A stretch of DNA of 44,417 nt. Source: Streptomyces niphimycinicus (GTDB taxonomy: Bacteria > Actinomycetota > Actinomycetes > Streptomycetales > Streptomycetaceae). The first letter of the stretch is position 1. Each line of letters begins with the position of its first letter. Shown here piece after piece: positions 6,777 through 14,204 of this stretch. Made by a program: the position numbers and the translations under genes. Location of the stretch: contig NZ_JAHLEM010000068.1 in the NCBI RefSeq assembly GCF_018883605.1, positions 1 through 44,417 of the forward strand, read 5' to 3'. The notes beneath the pieces were generated by a model. The model was not told where the DNA came from. It did no database searches and saw only the letters and a program-made list of their open reading frames with translations.

Positions 6777-7691
6777 ATGAGTCAGTCCGAAGACGTCACC
6801 GCAGGAAGCACTCGGGACGCGTTCGCCCTCACCCGTCGGCTGCTCGCCACGAAGGTCCCCCGATTCACCGCGGAGCACGGAGTGGAGGTGCACAGCCTGG
6901 TCTCCTCCGACCACGTGCCCCTCTACCTCTTCGCCGCCAAGTCGCTGGCCCGCCACTGGCCCGAGGTGACGCCGGTGGTGCACGACGACGGGACGCTCAC
7001 CGCGCGCGACACCGACCGGCTGCGCCGCCAGGTGCCCGAGGTCCGGGTCATCGGCCGCGCCGAGGCGGACCGGCGCGTGGCCGAGAAGCTCGCGGACCAC
7101 CCCACGCTCGCCGCCGTCCGCCGCAACAACGTCCGCATCCTCCAGCTCGTCGACTACTTCCTGCTGAGCGAGGCGCCGTTGGTGGTCAGCATGGACAGCG
7201 ACGTGGTATTCCTGTCGCGTCCACAGGCGCTCGTCGAGTGGGCGGCCGCCGAGCCGGGCGAGCGTCCCGCCTTCTTGTACTCGCCCGAGTTCGGCTGGGA
7301 GCCCCAGGGCGTGCACTGGATAGTGGACCACCTGCCCGGCACCCCGTACGTGCCGTACATGTGCTGCGGGTTCGCCGCCGTCGACACCGCCGCCTTCTTC
7401 GACGCGGATTTCCTGGAGCGCACCCTGAAGGCGCTGCCCCAGGAGATCAGCTTCGCCCCGCGCTACGTCACGCAGATGTCGTACTCGCTGCTCGGCGGAC
7501 GCCTCGGCGACGGGAGCGCCCGCGACCTGGGCGAGCCCTACCGGTCCGGTCGCCTGGATTGGCTGCCCGCCATCGAAGACCGGGTGATCTGCCACTACTT
7601 CGCCTCCCACGAACGTTCCACCACCTTCGACAACCTGACAGAGGAGGGCCCGCTGCTCGCCCGCGCCATCGGCGGGGCCCCGGCGGCCTGA
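6777..7691 (+). CDS. GT-A-type glycosyltransferase (DxD, unclassified)
   Basis: 304 residues. 'VVSMDSDVVFLSRP' (D140/D142) is a DxD metal and NDP-sugar binding motif at the end of a strand. Upstream are 'LYLFAAKSLARHWP' and a long helix 'NNVRILQLVDYFLLSEAP', as in GT8- or GT2-like enzymes. Later 'YVPYMCCGFAAVDTAAFF' and 'DRVICHYFASHERSTTFDN' could supply the second metal ligand. The ATG at 6777 has an excellent AAGGAGG site; the open frame continues upstream but without a start signal. It is the only plus-strand gene of the cluster and is divergent from the subunit-3-like gene. Likely the second glycosyl transfer step. CAZy family not assigned with confidence. Confidence 0.72.
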   Translation: MSQSEDVTAGSTRDAFALTRRLLATKVPRFTAEHGVEVHSLVSSDHVPLYLFAAKSLARHWPEVTPVVHDDGTLTARDTDRLRRQVPEVRVIGRAEADRRVAEKLADHPTLAAVRRNNVRILQLVDYFLLSEAPLVVSMDSDVVFLSRPQALVEWAAAEPGERPAFLYSPEFGWEPQGVHWIVDHLPGTPYVPYMCCGFAAVDTAAFFDADFLERTLKALPQEISFAPRYVTQMSYSLLGGRLGDGSARDLGEPYRSGRLDWLPAIEDRVICHYFASHERSTTFDNLTEEGPLLARAIGGAPAA

Positions 7692-7757
7692 CCCGGGCGA
7701 TCCGATGACGGGGTCGCGGCCGACGTACCGGCCGGGGCCCCGCCAGGGCTGGGGGAG

Positions 7758-8849
7758 TCAGACCGGCATCGTGCGGCCGCCCGCGTCCGCCGACGCGTAG
7801 GCCGCCTCCACGATCCGCGCGGTGTCCTCAATCTCCAGGGCGGGTCCTTCCCACAGCCGGGGCGCGGCCAGCACCCGCCGGAAGTCCTCGTACATCGGCG
7901 CGAACCACTCCAGGTGCGTCTGGTCCTTGCTCGGCGAGACGAGGGAGCGCCGCCACTGGCCCGCCGCTGTGCGGCCTGTGACCTCCCCGTCGTCGATGCT
8001 CAGCACACCGGCCGAGCCGGAGACGGCGTAGTGGTTGGAGCGTTCGCCGCTGGTCCAGCTCAGTTCGATGTCGCACTGCCCGTCGCCGAAGTACAGGCGC
8101 AGCCGGGCCGCTTCGTCCACCGCCGCCGGGTCCCCTTCGGGCCGCTCCACGGTGCAGGACAGCTTCACGGGCGCCCGGCCGAAGAGCCGCAGCGCCATGT
8201 AGATGCAGTGCGTGCCGTGGTCCAGCAGAATACCGCCGCCCGCCAGTTTGGCGGAGCGGCGCCAGTCGGGTGCGAAGCCCGGCACCCCGCGGGCGTGCCG
8301 GTCGCGCAGAATGCGGAAGGTCGCCGACTCCAGCCGACCGACGCCGCCCGTCCCCTCTTCGCCCGTTGCCTGTTGGGAGGGACCGCCGCCCACCGCTTCC
8401 CGTAGCGTCCGCATCAAGGGCGACGTCCCGTAGTTGTGCGAAGGGAACAGCAGCCGCCCCCGCTCGCGGGCGAGCGCGATCAGCTCCCGGGCGTCCGCGC
8501 CGCGCACCGCGACCGGCTTCTCGCAGATGACGTGCCGGCCCGCGGCGAGCGCGGCCCGGGTCAGCGGATCGTGGAGCGCGGGCGGCGTGCACACGTCCAC
8601 CACGTCCACGGGGGTGTCCGTGCCGGCCGCCAGTTCCTCGTACGAGGCGAAGACCCGCCCCCGTGGCAGCAGCCGCGCTGCCTGCTCGCGCCGCTCGGGC
8701 GACGGGTCGATGACCGCCGCCACCTCGACGCCAGGCACCGCCGCGTAGCCGCTCAGCCGGGCGCCGCCCGCCGTGCCGAACCCGACGACGGCCACCGAGA
8801 CCGTCGCCTCCCGGCTGATCGGTGCCCGCGCACCGTATGTCTCGCTCAT
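7758..8849 (-). CDS. Gfo/Idh/MocA-family NAD(P)-dependent oxidoreductase
   Basis: 363 residues. The N-terminal dinucleotide-binding fold has 'VAVVGFGTAGGARLSGYAAV', then the family motif 'HVICEKPVAV' with the catalytic Lys and 'GGILLDHGTHCIYMALRLFG' with the Asp/His pair. Such enzymes oxidise or reduce a ring hydroxyl of inositols, inosamines or NDP-sugars. ATG at 8849 overlaps the phosphatase upstream by ATGA. A phosphatase of the inositol monophosphatase family, this dehydrogenase and two aminotransferases in a row suggest dephosphorylation, oxidation to a ketone, and transamination of a cyclitol or sugar. That order is inferred. Confidence 0.85.
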   Translation of the reverse strand: MSETYGARAPISREATVSVAVVGFGTAGGARLSGYAAVPGVEVAAVIDPSPERREQAARLLPRGRVFASYEELAAGTDTPVDVVDVCTPPALHDPLTRAALAAGRHVICEKPVAVRGADARELIALARERGRLLFPSHNYGTSPLMRTLREAVGGGPSQQATGEEGTGGVGRLESATFRILRDRHARGVPGFAPDWRRSAKLAGGGILLDHGTHCIYMALRLFGRAPVKLSCTVERPEGDPAAVDEAARLRLYFGDGQCDIELSWTSGERSNHYAVSGSAGVLSIDDGEVTGRTAAGQWRRSLVSPSKDQTHLEWFAPMYEDFRRVLAAPRLWEGPALEIEDTARIVEAAYASADAGGRTMPV

Positions 8850-9664
8850 GCGGGCCCTCCCCACTCCGCGACCGGCGGGCAGGGGCCCCCGGCCTCGGTC
8901 AGCTCCCGGTGGACGGCGTGCGACGCGGCGACCAGGTGGCCGTCGCGCGGCGTGAAGACCTCGCCGCCCCATCCGGTGACCGTCCCGCCCGCCTCGCTGA
9001 CCAGCAGCGCGCCGGGCACGGTGTCCCACACTCCGATGCCGAACTCCAGATAGCCGTCGTACGCTCCCGACGCGACCCGGCACAGTCCGGTGGACGCGCT
9101 GCCCGGCTCCCGTATCTCGAAGCCTCCGCGCAGCAACCGGTCGGCCACCGAACGCTGTTGCTCGCGCACCACGCCCTCGGTGCCGAAGCCGGTGCCCGCG
9201 AGCGGGCGGCCCGGCGGCCGTTCAGGGATGTGCAGTCGTGCCTCGTCGCGGAAGGCGCCCGCTCCGGCGGCGGCCCGGAACACCGTGCCGTACTCGGGCA
9301 GCAGGATCAGCGACAGCTCCGTGCGGCCCGCGACGACGAGGGCCAGCGCGACCGCGTAGTCGGGCAGCCCCCGCAGATAGTTGGTGGTGCCGTCGAGGGG
9401 GTCGACGATCCAGGTCGGCCGCCCGTCGTCGGGCCAGTCGGGGCTGGTCTCCTCCGACACGACCGCGAAGTCGGGGGTCTCGGCGCGCAGCACGGCCAGC
9501 GCGCCGTGCTCCGCGGCCAGGTCGGCGTCGCTGACCAGCGCGTCGCCCTCCTTGGTGCGCACCGAGTGCGGGGCGCCCCTGCGGCGCAGCAGTTCGTCCC
9601 CGGCGGCCGTCGCGGCCCTGAGGGCCGTCGCGGTGAGGCGGGCGGAGTCGAGCACAGCGGTCAT
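8846..9664 (-). CDS. Inositol monophosphatase-family phosphatase
   Basis: 272 residues with all family metal motifs: 'VVSEE' (residues 68-72), 'WIVDPLDGTTNY' (D88, D91) and 'GIGVWDTVPGALLVSEAGG' near residue 220. It is a Mg2+-dependent lithium-sensitive-type phosphatase acting on inositol phosphate or on sugar phosphates. Start ATG at 9664 overlaps the aminotransferase stop (ATGA) and the stop overlaps the next start, so it is translated within a coupled chain. Histidinol-phosphate phosphatase and PAP phosphatase share the fold, but the context favours a sugar or cyclitol phosphate. Confidence 0.85.
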   Translation of the reverse strand: MTAVLDSARLTATALRAATAAGDELLRRRGAPHSVRTKEGDALVSDADLAAEHGALAVLRAETPDFAVVSEETSPDWPDDGRPTWIVDPLDGTTNYLRGLPDYAVALALVVAGRTELSLILLPEYGTVFRAAAGAGAFRDEARLHIPERPPGRPLAGTGFGTEGVVREQQRSVADRLLRGGFEIREPGSASTGLCRVASGAYDGYLEFGIGVWDTVPGALLVSEAGGTVTGWGGEVFTPRDGHLVAASHAVHRELTEAGGPCPPVAEWGGPA

Positions 9665-11043
9665 CCCTCACCCCTGGTGCGGATCAGGGTCTCGCGGATG
9701 ATGCCGACGGCGGTGTCGGCCTGCTCGCGGCCGATCGTCAGCGGCGGATAGAGCCGCAGGGCGTTGCCGCCGAGCATCACCAGCACGCCTGCCTCCATCA
9801 GTTCGAGGTAGACGCGCTGCACCACGCTCTTGGGCGCGGGCCTGCGGCTCTTCTTGTCCGCCACCAGCTCGATGCCGAGCGCGAGCCCCGACCCGCGCAC
9901 GTCGCCGACGAGTGGGGCCAGCTCCACCAGGTCGCTGAGCTGGTCGAGCATCTCCCGGCCGCGTTCGGCGGCGTTCTCGACGAGCTTGTCGTCGCCGATG
10001 ATGCCCGTGGTGGTGGCCACCGCGCGGCACGCCATGGGGAACGCACCGAAGCTGGAGGAACTGGCGCTGGGGTCGGAGAAGGGCGCCGCGGCCATGGTCT
10101 CCCCGGCGGCGATGACCCCGGTGACCGGGTAGCCGCCGCCCATGCCCTTGCCGACGGTCAGCACATCGGGGCGCACGTCCTCGTGCTGGTGGGCGAAGGC
10201 GGCGCCGGTGCGGCCGAAACCGGTCATCATCTCGTCGGAGATCAGCAGCGCGTCGAACTCCCGGGCCACCTCGCCCAGTGCCGTCAGATAGCCGGGCGGC
10301 GGCACCACGTTGCCGGACCTGCCCTGTACCGGCTCGACCACGATCGCGGCGAGCGCCCCGGTGGAGTTCTCCTTGATCACGTCGCGGGCGTGCTCCACGC
10401 ATGTGAAGCCGCAGTCGGGCGCGGTGAGCTTGAAGGGGCAGTGGTAGCAGTTGGCGTACGGCGCGGAGAAGTAGCCGGGCGGTAACGGTCCCAGACCCGA
10501 GCGGGCACCGGCGGTCAGTGCCAGGCTCCCCATGGTCTTGCCGTGGAAACCGCCCCAGAAGGAGAGGAACTCGTGCTTGCCGGTGACCGACTTGGCCAGC
10601 CGGAGCGCCGCCTCCACCGCCTCCGTACCCCCGCTGTACAGCTGGATGGTGTCCAGCTCGTCGGGGAGGAAGTCGCGCAGCACCCGCACCATGTCGAGCC
10701 GGGCGGGGGTGGCGAAGGCGCCCGCCGTGGCCCGCGTCAGCTCCTCGGCGAGGGTTGCGACGAAGCGCGGCTCCGCGTGGCCGATGGAGTTGACGCCGCC
10801 CGCACCCTGGAAGTCGATGATGCGGTTGCCGTCGACGTCGACGAGCTCGGCGCCGTCCGCCGCCACCACGCACAGCCGCGACAGCAGCATCACCGCCTGC
10901 AGTCCGGGTCCGATCACTTCCTGCTCCTCGGCCCAGTGCGCCTCGGTGCGAGTGCGCGGTTGCAGCATCCCCCAGCCGTGGTCGCCCGCCTCAGGAGCGT
11001 CGCCGTCGGTGGGTCCGGCGAGCCGTATATCGGACTCGGTCAT
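9661..11043 (-). CDS. Class III PLP aminotransferase (4-aminobutyrate-type), with a TTA codon
   Basis: 460 residues, fold-type I. PLP Lys is K299 in 'LTVGKGMGGGYP'; the PLP-nitrogen Asp is D270 in 'LLISDEMMTGFGRTG'; 'YSGGTEAVEAALRLAK' binds the phosphate. A CxxC-x8-CxxxC pattern (C199, C202, C211, C215) is present, as in a subgroup of class III enzymes, and could bind metal. Leu187 is encoded by TTA (minus strand, 10485-10483), the only TTA I found in the cluster, so full expression may need the bldA tRNA. ATG at 11043 overlaps the upstream aminotransferase by ATGA. Likely installs an amine on a keto sugar, cyclitol or acyl unit. Confidence 0.88.
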   Translation of the reverse strand: MTESDIRLAGPTDGDAPEAGDHGWGMLQPRTRTEAHWAEEQEVIGPGLQAVMLLSRLCVVAADGAELVDVDGNRIIDFQGAGGVNSIGHAEPRFVATLAEELTRATAGAFATPARLDMVRVLRDFLPDELDTIQLYSGGTEAVEAALRLAKSVTGKHEFLSFWGGFHGKTMGSLALTAGARSGLGPLPPGYFSAPYANCYHCPFKLTAPDCGFTCVEHARDVIKENSTGALAAIVVEPVQGRSGNVVPPPGYLTALGEVAREFDALLISDEMMTGFGRTGAAFAHQHEDVRPDVLTVGKGMGGGYPVTGVIAAGETMAAAPFSDPSASSSSFGAFPMACRAVATTTGIIGDDKLVENAAERGREMLDQLSDLVELAPLVGDVRGSGLALGIELVADKKSRRPAPKSVVQRVYLELMEAGVLVMLGGNALRLYPPLTIGREQADTAVGIIRETLIRTRGEG

Positions 11044-12299
11044 ATCGCCCCGTGCTCCTTCTGCCGTGCCTGCCCCTCACCGAGCCACCCGTCCGTGGCC
11101 AGCGCCGTCAGGCCGCACCGCACGGCGCGGACAGCCATGTCGATGTCGTCGTCGGTGGTGGCCGCCGAGATGAACCAGTGGTGGTTGGGATGGAGGAAGA
11201 CGCCCTCGGCGATGGTCGCCGTGTAGAAGATGCGTTTGGCCTGCTGGTTGCGGTCCTCGTCACCGAAGCCGAAGTCGAGGAAGGGCATCGGCGGGTGCCC
11301 CACCACTTCGATCGGCGCCCCGAACTCGGTGACGAGCGCACCGAGCGCGCTCTGGAGCCGCTCGCCCAGCTGCCAGATCCGCTTAAGGTGGTCGCCCGAC
11401 CGCAGCTTGCGCACGGTGGCCAGTGCTGCGGCCATGGCATCGGCATTGGCGTAGTACGTGGACGAGATGTGCACCCTGTCCAGGGTGCGCAGCACATCGG
11501 CGCGCCCGGTCAGTGCGGAGATCGCATACCCGTTGGCGAACGCCTTGCTGAGCGTCACCAGGTCGGCGGTGACCCCGTAGTACTCCTGGGCGCCGCCGAG
11601 TGCGAGCCGGAACCCGGAGCGGATCTCGTCGAACACCAGCAGAGTGCCGTGCTCGCGGGTCAACTCCCGTACGCCTGCCAGGAATCCGGGTGCGGGGCGC
11701 TCCACCATGAACGGCATCATGACCAGACAGGCGATCTGTCCGGGATGGCGCTCGAACACCGCGCGCAGCGAGTCGAGGTCGTTGTAGGTGAAGGTGTCCA
11801 CCAGCGCGCGGCTGACGGCCGGGATGCCGTGGTCCCACTGGGCGCACCAGTCGTGCCAGCCGTTGTAGCCCCAGCGCACCACCCGGTCGCGCCCGGTGGA
11901 CGCGCGCGACAGCCGCACGGCCGCGGCGGTCGCGTCGGAGCCGGTCTTGAGCAGCATGCCCATCTCGGCGCCCGGGACGATCTCCAGCAGTTCCTCGATG
12001 AGTTCGGTCTGGACGGGCTTCATCAGACCGGTGGCGAAGCCTCGCCGGATCTCGCGGACCACGGCCTCGTCCACGTCCGGGTCGGCGTGGCCGAGGATGA
12101 CCGTGCCGTACGAGAGGAAGAAGTCGAGGTACTTGTTGCCGTCCACGTCCCAGAAATGGGCGCCGTGGGCCCGGTCGGCGAAGACCGGGTAGTGGCCCTC
12201 GATCATCTGGTCGGAGGCGATCACGTTCTTGCGTTTGGCTGCCAGAGCGTCGATCCGCTCGGCCTTGCTGTCGAGTGCGAAGGAGCGTTGCAGACCCAA
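11040..12299 (-). CDS. Class III aminotransferase, glutamate-1-semialdehyde aminomutase-like
   Basis: 419 residues. K252 in 'LVTLSKAFANGYAISALTG' is the PLP Lys and D224 in 'LLVFDEIRSGFR' its partner; 'LLKTGSDATAAAVRLSRAST' and 'WGYNGWHDW' are hallmarks of the GSA-aminomutase branch. Members in secondary metabolism act as aminotransferases or aminomutases on sugars or beta-keto substrates. The start codon is TTG at 12299 with GGGAG four bases upstream; no ATG or GTG fits better. It lies 105 bases downstream of the aldolase and overlaps the next aminotransferase. Two different class III aminotransferases in tandem suggest two amination steps or one aminomutation. Confidence 0.86.
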   Translation of the reverse strand: MGLQRSFALDSKAERIDALAAKRKNVIASDQMIEGHYPVFADRAHGAHFWDVDGNKYLDFFLSYGTVILGHADPDVDEAVVREIRRGFATGLMKPVQTELIEELLEIVPGAEMGMLLKTGSDATAAAVRLSRASTGRDRVVRWGYNGWHDWCAQWDHGIPAVSRALVDTFTYNDLDSLRAVFERHPGQIACLVMMPFMVERPAPGFLAGVRELTREHGTLLVFDEIRSGFRLALGGAQEYYGVTADLVTLSKAFANGYAISALTGRADVLRTLDRVHISSTYYANADAMAAALATVRKLRSGDHLKRIWQLGERLQSALGALVTEFGAPIEVVGHPPMPFLDFGFGDEDRNQQAKRIFYTATIAEGVFLHPNHHWFISAATTDDDIDMAVRAVRCGLTALATDGWLGEGQARQKEHGAI

Positions 12300-12404
12300 G
12301 GGTCTCCCTTTCGTCGAGACAACGGTGGGGGGTGTACGGCCTGGGGCAAGCCCGGGAAGGGGCGCGGCAGGAGGGAGCGTGCCGGTCGCCCCGGCAGGGG
12401 GGGG

Positions 12405-13055
12405 TCAGACCCGTGCGGCGTGCACCTGGGCGAGGAGGTCGGCGGCCCGGTGCCGTACGTCGGCCGGGTTGCCGCCGCGCAGCGCGTCGCCGACGAGGGG
12501 GCGGCCGAGCGCCGCCGCGTGGGCGCCCGCCGCGAAGTAGTCGATCAGGTCGTCGGCGGTGATGCCGCCGGTCGGCACGATCGGGATGTCGCCGAACGCC
12601 ATCGTGAGCGAGGCCAGGTACGCGGGCCCGCCCAGCCGTGCGGGGAAGAGCTTCACCAGGGCGGCGCCGAGCCGCCATGCCTCCATCACCTCGGTGGTGG
12701 TGAACGCGCCGCACACCACGGGGACGCCGAGCGTTCCGGCCTCGTCCAGCACATCCGGCAGCACCCCGGGGGTGAGCAGGTAGTGCGCGCCCGCGTCCAC
12801 CGCGTGCCGCGCGGTCTCGCGGTCGCGTACGGTCCCGGCACCCACCAGGGTGGCGCCGGTGGCGACACTGCGCCGCACGGCGTCGAGCGCGTTCGGCGAG
12901 GTGAGGGTGATCTCCACGGCCCGGATGCCCGCCTTGCCCAGCTCCTCGGTCACCACCGGTACGGCGGGGGAGTCGGGCTCGGTGAGCATGGCGATCAGCG
13001 GGCTGGCCGCGACCGCGGCGGCCAACTCGGTACGGTGCTCGTCGGCCATGGTCAC
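12405..13055 (-). CDS. KDPG/KHG-family class I aldolase
   Basis: 216 residues, a small TIM barrel. 'AVEITLTSP' (E48) and 'AALVKLFPA' (K135, the Schiff-base Lys) match 2-keto-3-deoxy-6-phosphogluconate / 4-hydroxy-2-oxoglutarate aldolases. 'GAGTV' and 'VVPTGGIT'-type loops are also present. The Arg after the catalytic Glu strand in Eda is replaced by Ser-Pro, closer to the DgoA type. The reaction is reversible condensation of pyruvate with an aldehyde. GTG at 13055 overlaps the methyltransferase stop as GTGA. Inside a biosynthetic cluster it may build a 4-hydroxy-2-oxo acid that an adjacent aminotransferase aminates. That is inference; a housekeeping sugar-acid role is possible. Confidence 0.85.
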   Translation of the reverse strand: MTMADEHRTELAAAVAASPLIAMLTEPDSPAVPVVTEELGKAGIRAVEITLTSPNALDAVRRSVATGATLVGAGTVRDRETARHAVDAGAHYLLTPGVLPDVLDEAGTLGVPVVCGAFTTTEVMEAWRLGAALVKLFPARLGGPAYLASLTMAFGDIPIVPTGGITADDLIDYFAAGAHAAALGRPLVGDALRGGNPADVRHRAADLLAQVHAARV

Positions 13056-13822
13056 ACTCGTTTCTCAAGGACGATGATCTGCCGCCTGGTCTGCCGTACG
13101 ACCGGCTGGTCCGGATCGGGCAGCGCGCGCAACTCCCTGACGAGGGGCGCCACTTTCTCATCGAAGACCGCGTCGTCCACGGCCCACAGGTGGTACAGCA
13201 TGCGCTGTTCCAGGCCGGAGGCGATCTGCTCGGGGCTGTGCTCGTGCACAGCCGCCTCCAGCTCGCCGACCTCGACGGCGGTGAAGCCCACCCACTCGGC
13301 CAGCGGCACGATCCGCTCGGCGCGGTCGTCGGCCTCGGCGGTGCGGGACTGGATCTGCTCCATGATCTTGCTGACCGGGTGGTCGTCGAAGAGGATCATG
13401 CCGGGGATGACCACGTACCGGCCGCCGGGCTTGAGCACCCGGTGCACTTCGGACAGGCCCTTGCGCAGGTCGCCGACGACATGGGTGACCCACACGCTGT
13501 AGATCTGGGAGAAGGTCCCGTCCTGGAACGGCAGATCGGTCAGGGAGGCGGCCGCGGCGACGTTCCCGACGCGGTGCACCGCCTTCGTCAGCATGGAGTG
13601 CGATAGGTCGATGCCCACCACGGAGTGCCCCGTCTCGATGAGCGCCAGGGCCACCACACCGGTACCCATGCCGGCGTCGAGGGTCAGCTCGTCCTTCGCG
13701 ATGCGCTCTGCGACGGCCGGTGCGATCCTGCGGCCGCGCGCCTCACCTCCACGTGTCTTGTCGTAGAAATCAGATGCCGGGGAAAAGTTCACAGACGTCT
13801 GCACTGCCACCCACTCATTCAT
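13052..13822 (-). CDS. Class I SAM-dependent methyltransferase (UbiE-like)
   Basis: 256 residues with motif I 'LTLDAGMGTGVVALAL', motif II 'VVGIDLSHSMLTKA' and the post-motif 'GLSEVHRVLKPGGRYVVIPG'. This is the methyltransf_11/UbiE type that methylates small molecules at O, N or C. It is the first gene of the upstream minus-strand operon. The ATG at 13822 lacks a convincing ribosome site; another ATG is in a different frame four bases away. It could set an N- or O-methyl group on the amine-bearing product. Confidence 0.83.
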   Translation of the reverse strand: MNEWVAVQTSVNFSPASDFYDKTRGGEARGRRIAPAVAERIAKDELTLDAGMGTGVVALALIETGHSVVGIDLSHSMLTKAVHRVGNVAAAASLTDLPFQDGTFSQIYSVWVTHVVGDLRKGLSEVHRVLKPGGRYVVIPGMILFDDHPVSKIMEQIQSRTAEADDRAERIVPLAEWVGFTAVEVGELEAAVHEHSPEQIASGLEQRMLYHLWAVDDAVFDEKVAPLVRELRALPDPDQPVVRQTRRQIIVLEKRV

Positions 13823-14204
13823 GTCATTCGTGGTGAAGAAGGCTGGACAAGGCCCCGAAGAGAACAGGGCTTTCGTGCCGAATAATTACTGTTGATGGGA
13901 ACGGCGAATTCCGAAATCCCGAAACACTGAGACCTCCCTGCCGTCGGCGGCACGAGGTCGTGAGTCCCGGGTGCGAATACCTGGCCCGCCTGCCGGCGGA
14001 CACAGCTTGAAGTGCTCGACGGCAGATCATCCTTCCCCAAGGAGACGTAAAGTGAAAACCTTCTGAATCGCGATTGGCGACGTTCTTACGATGTTGGCGT
14101 GAAAGCGGTGTGCGTCGCCGTGCGGCCGGGCAGGGGGTACCCGCGCTGCGGCCTGCGGTGCGCCGGCGGCCGCGGCCGGTGTCCGCGCCGGTGGCCGTGG
14201 CCGA
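13823..14204. other. Gene-free stretch upstream of the methyltransferase operon
   Basis: Between the restored end of the phoX-like gene and the methyltransferase start. The part at 13880-13940 is unusually A/T-rich and contains GAATTCCGAAATCCCGAA, two similar CCGAA/TTCGG steps that could form an operator. On the minus strand a TTATTC hexamer could serve as a -10. No convincing promoter pair, terminator or small gene was found. Confidence 0.4.

Noticed and set aside
6750..7610. N-terminal extension of the subunit-3-like frame
   Set aside because: It runs antisense to the DxD glycosyltransferase. ATG 6749 has a good ribosome site and starts at the family's N-terminus.
11052..13502. Plus-strand open frame of 816 codons
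   Set aside because: Antisense to the aminotransferase, aldolase and methyltransferase genes; no conserved features.
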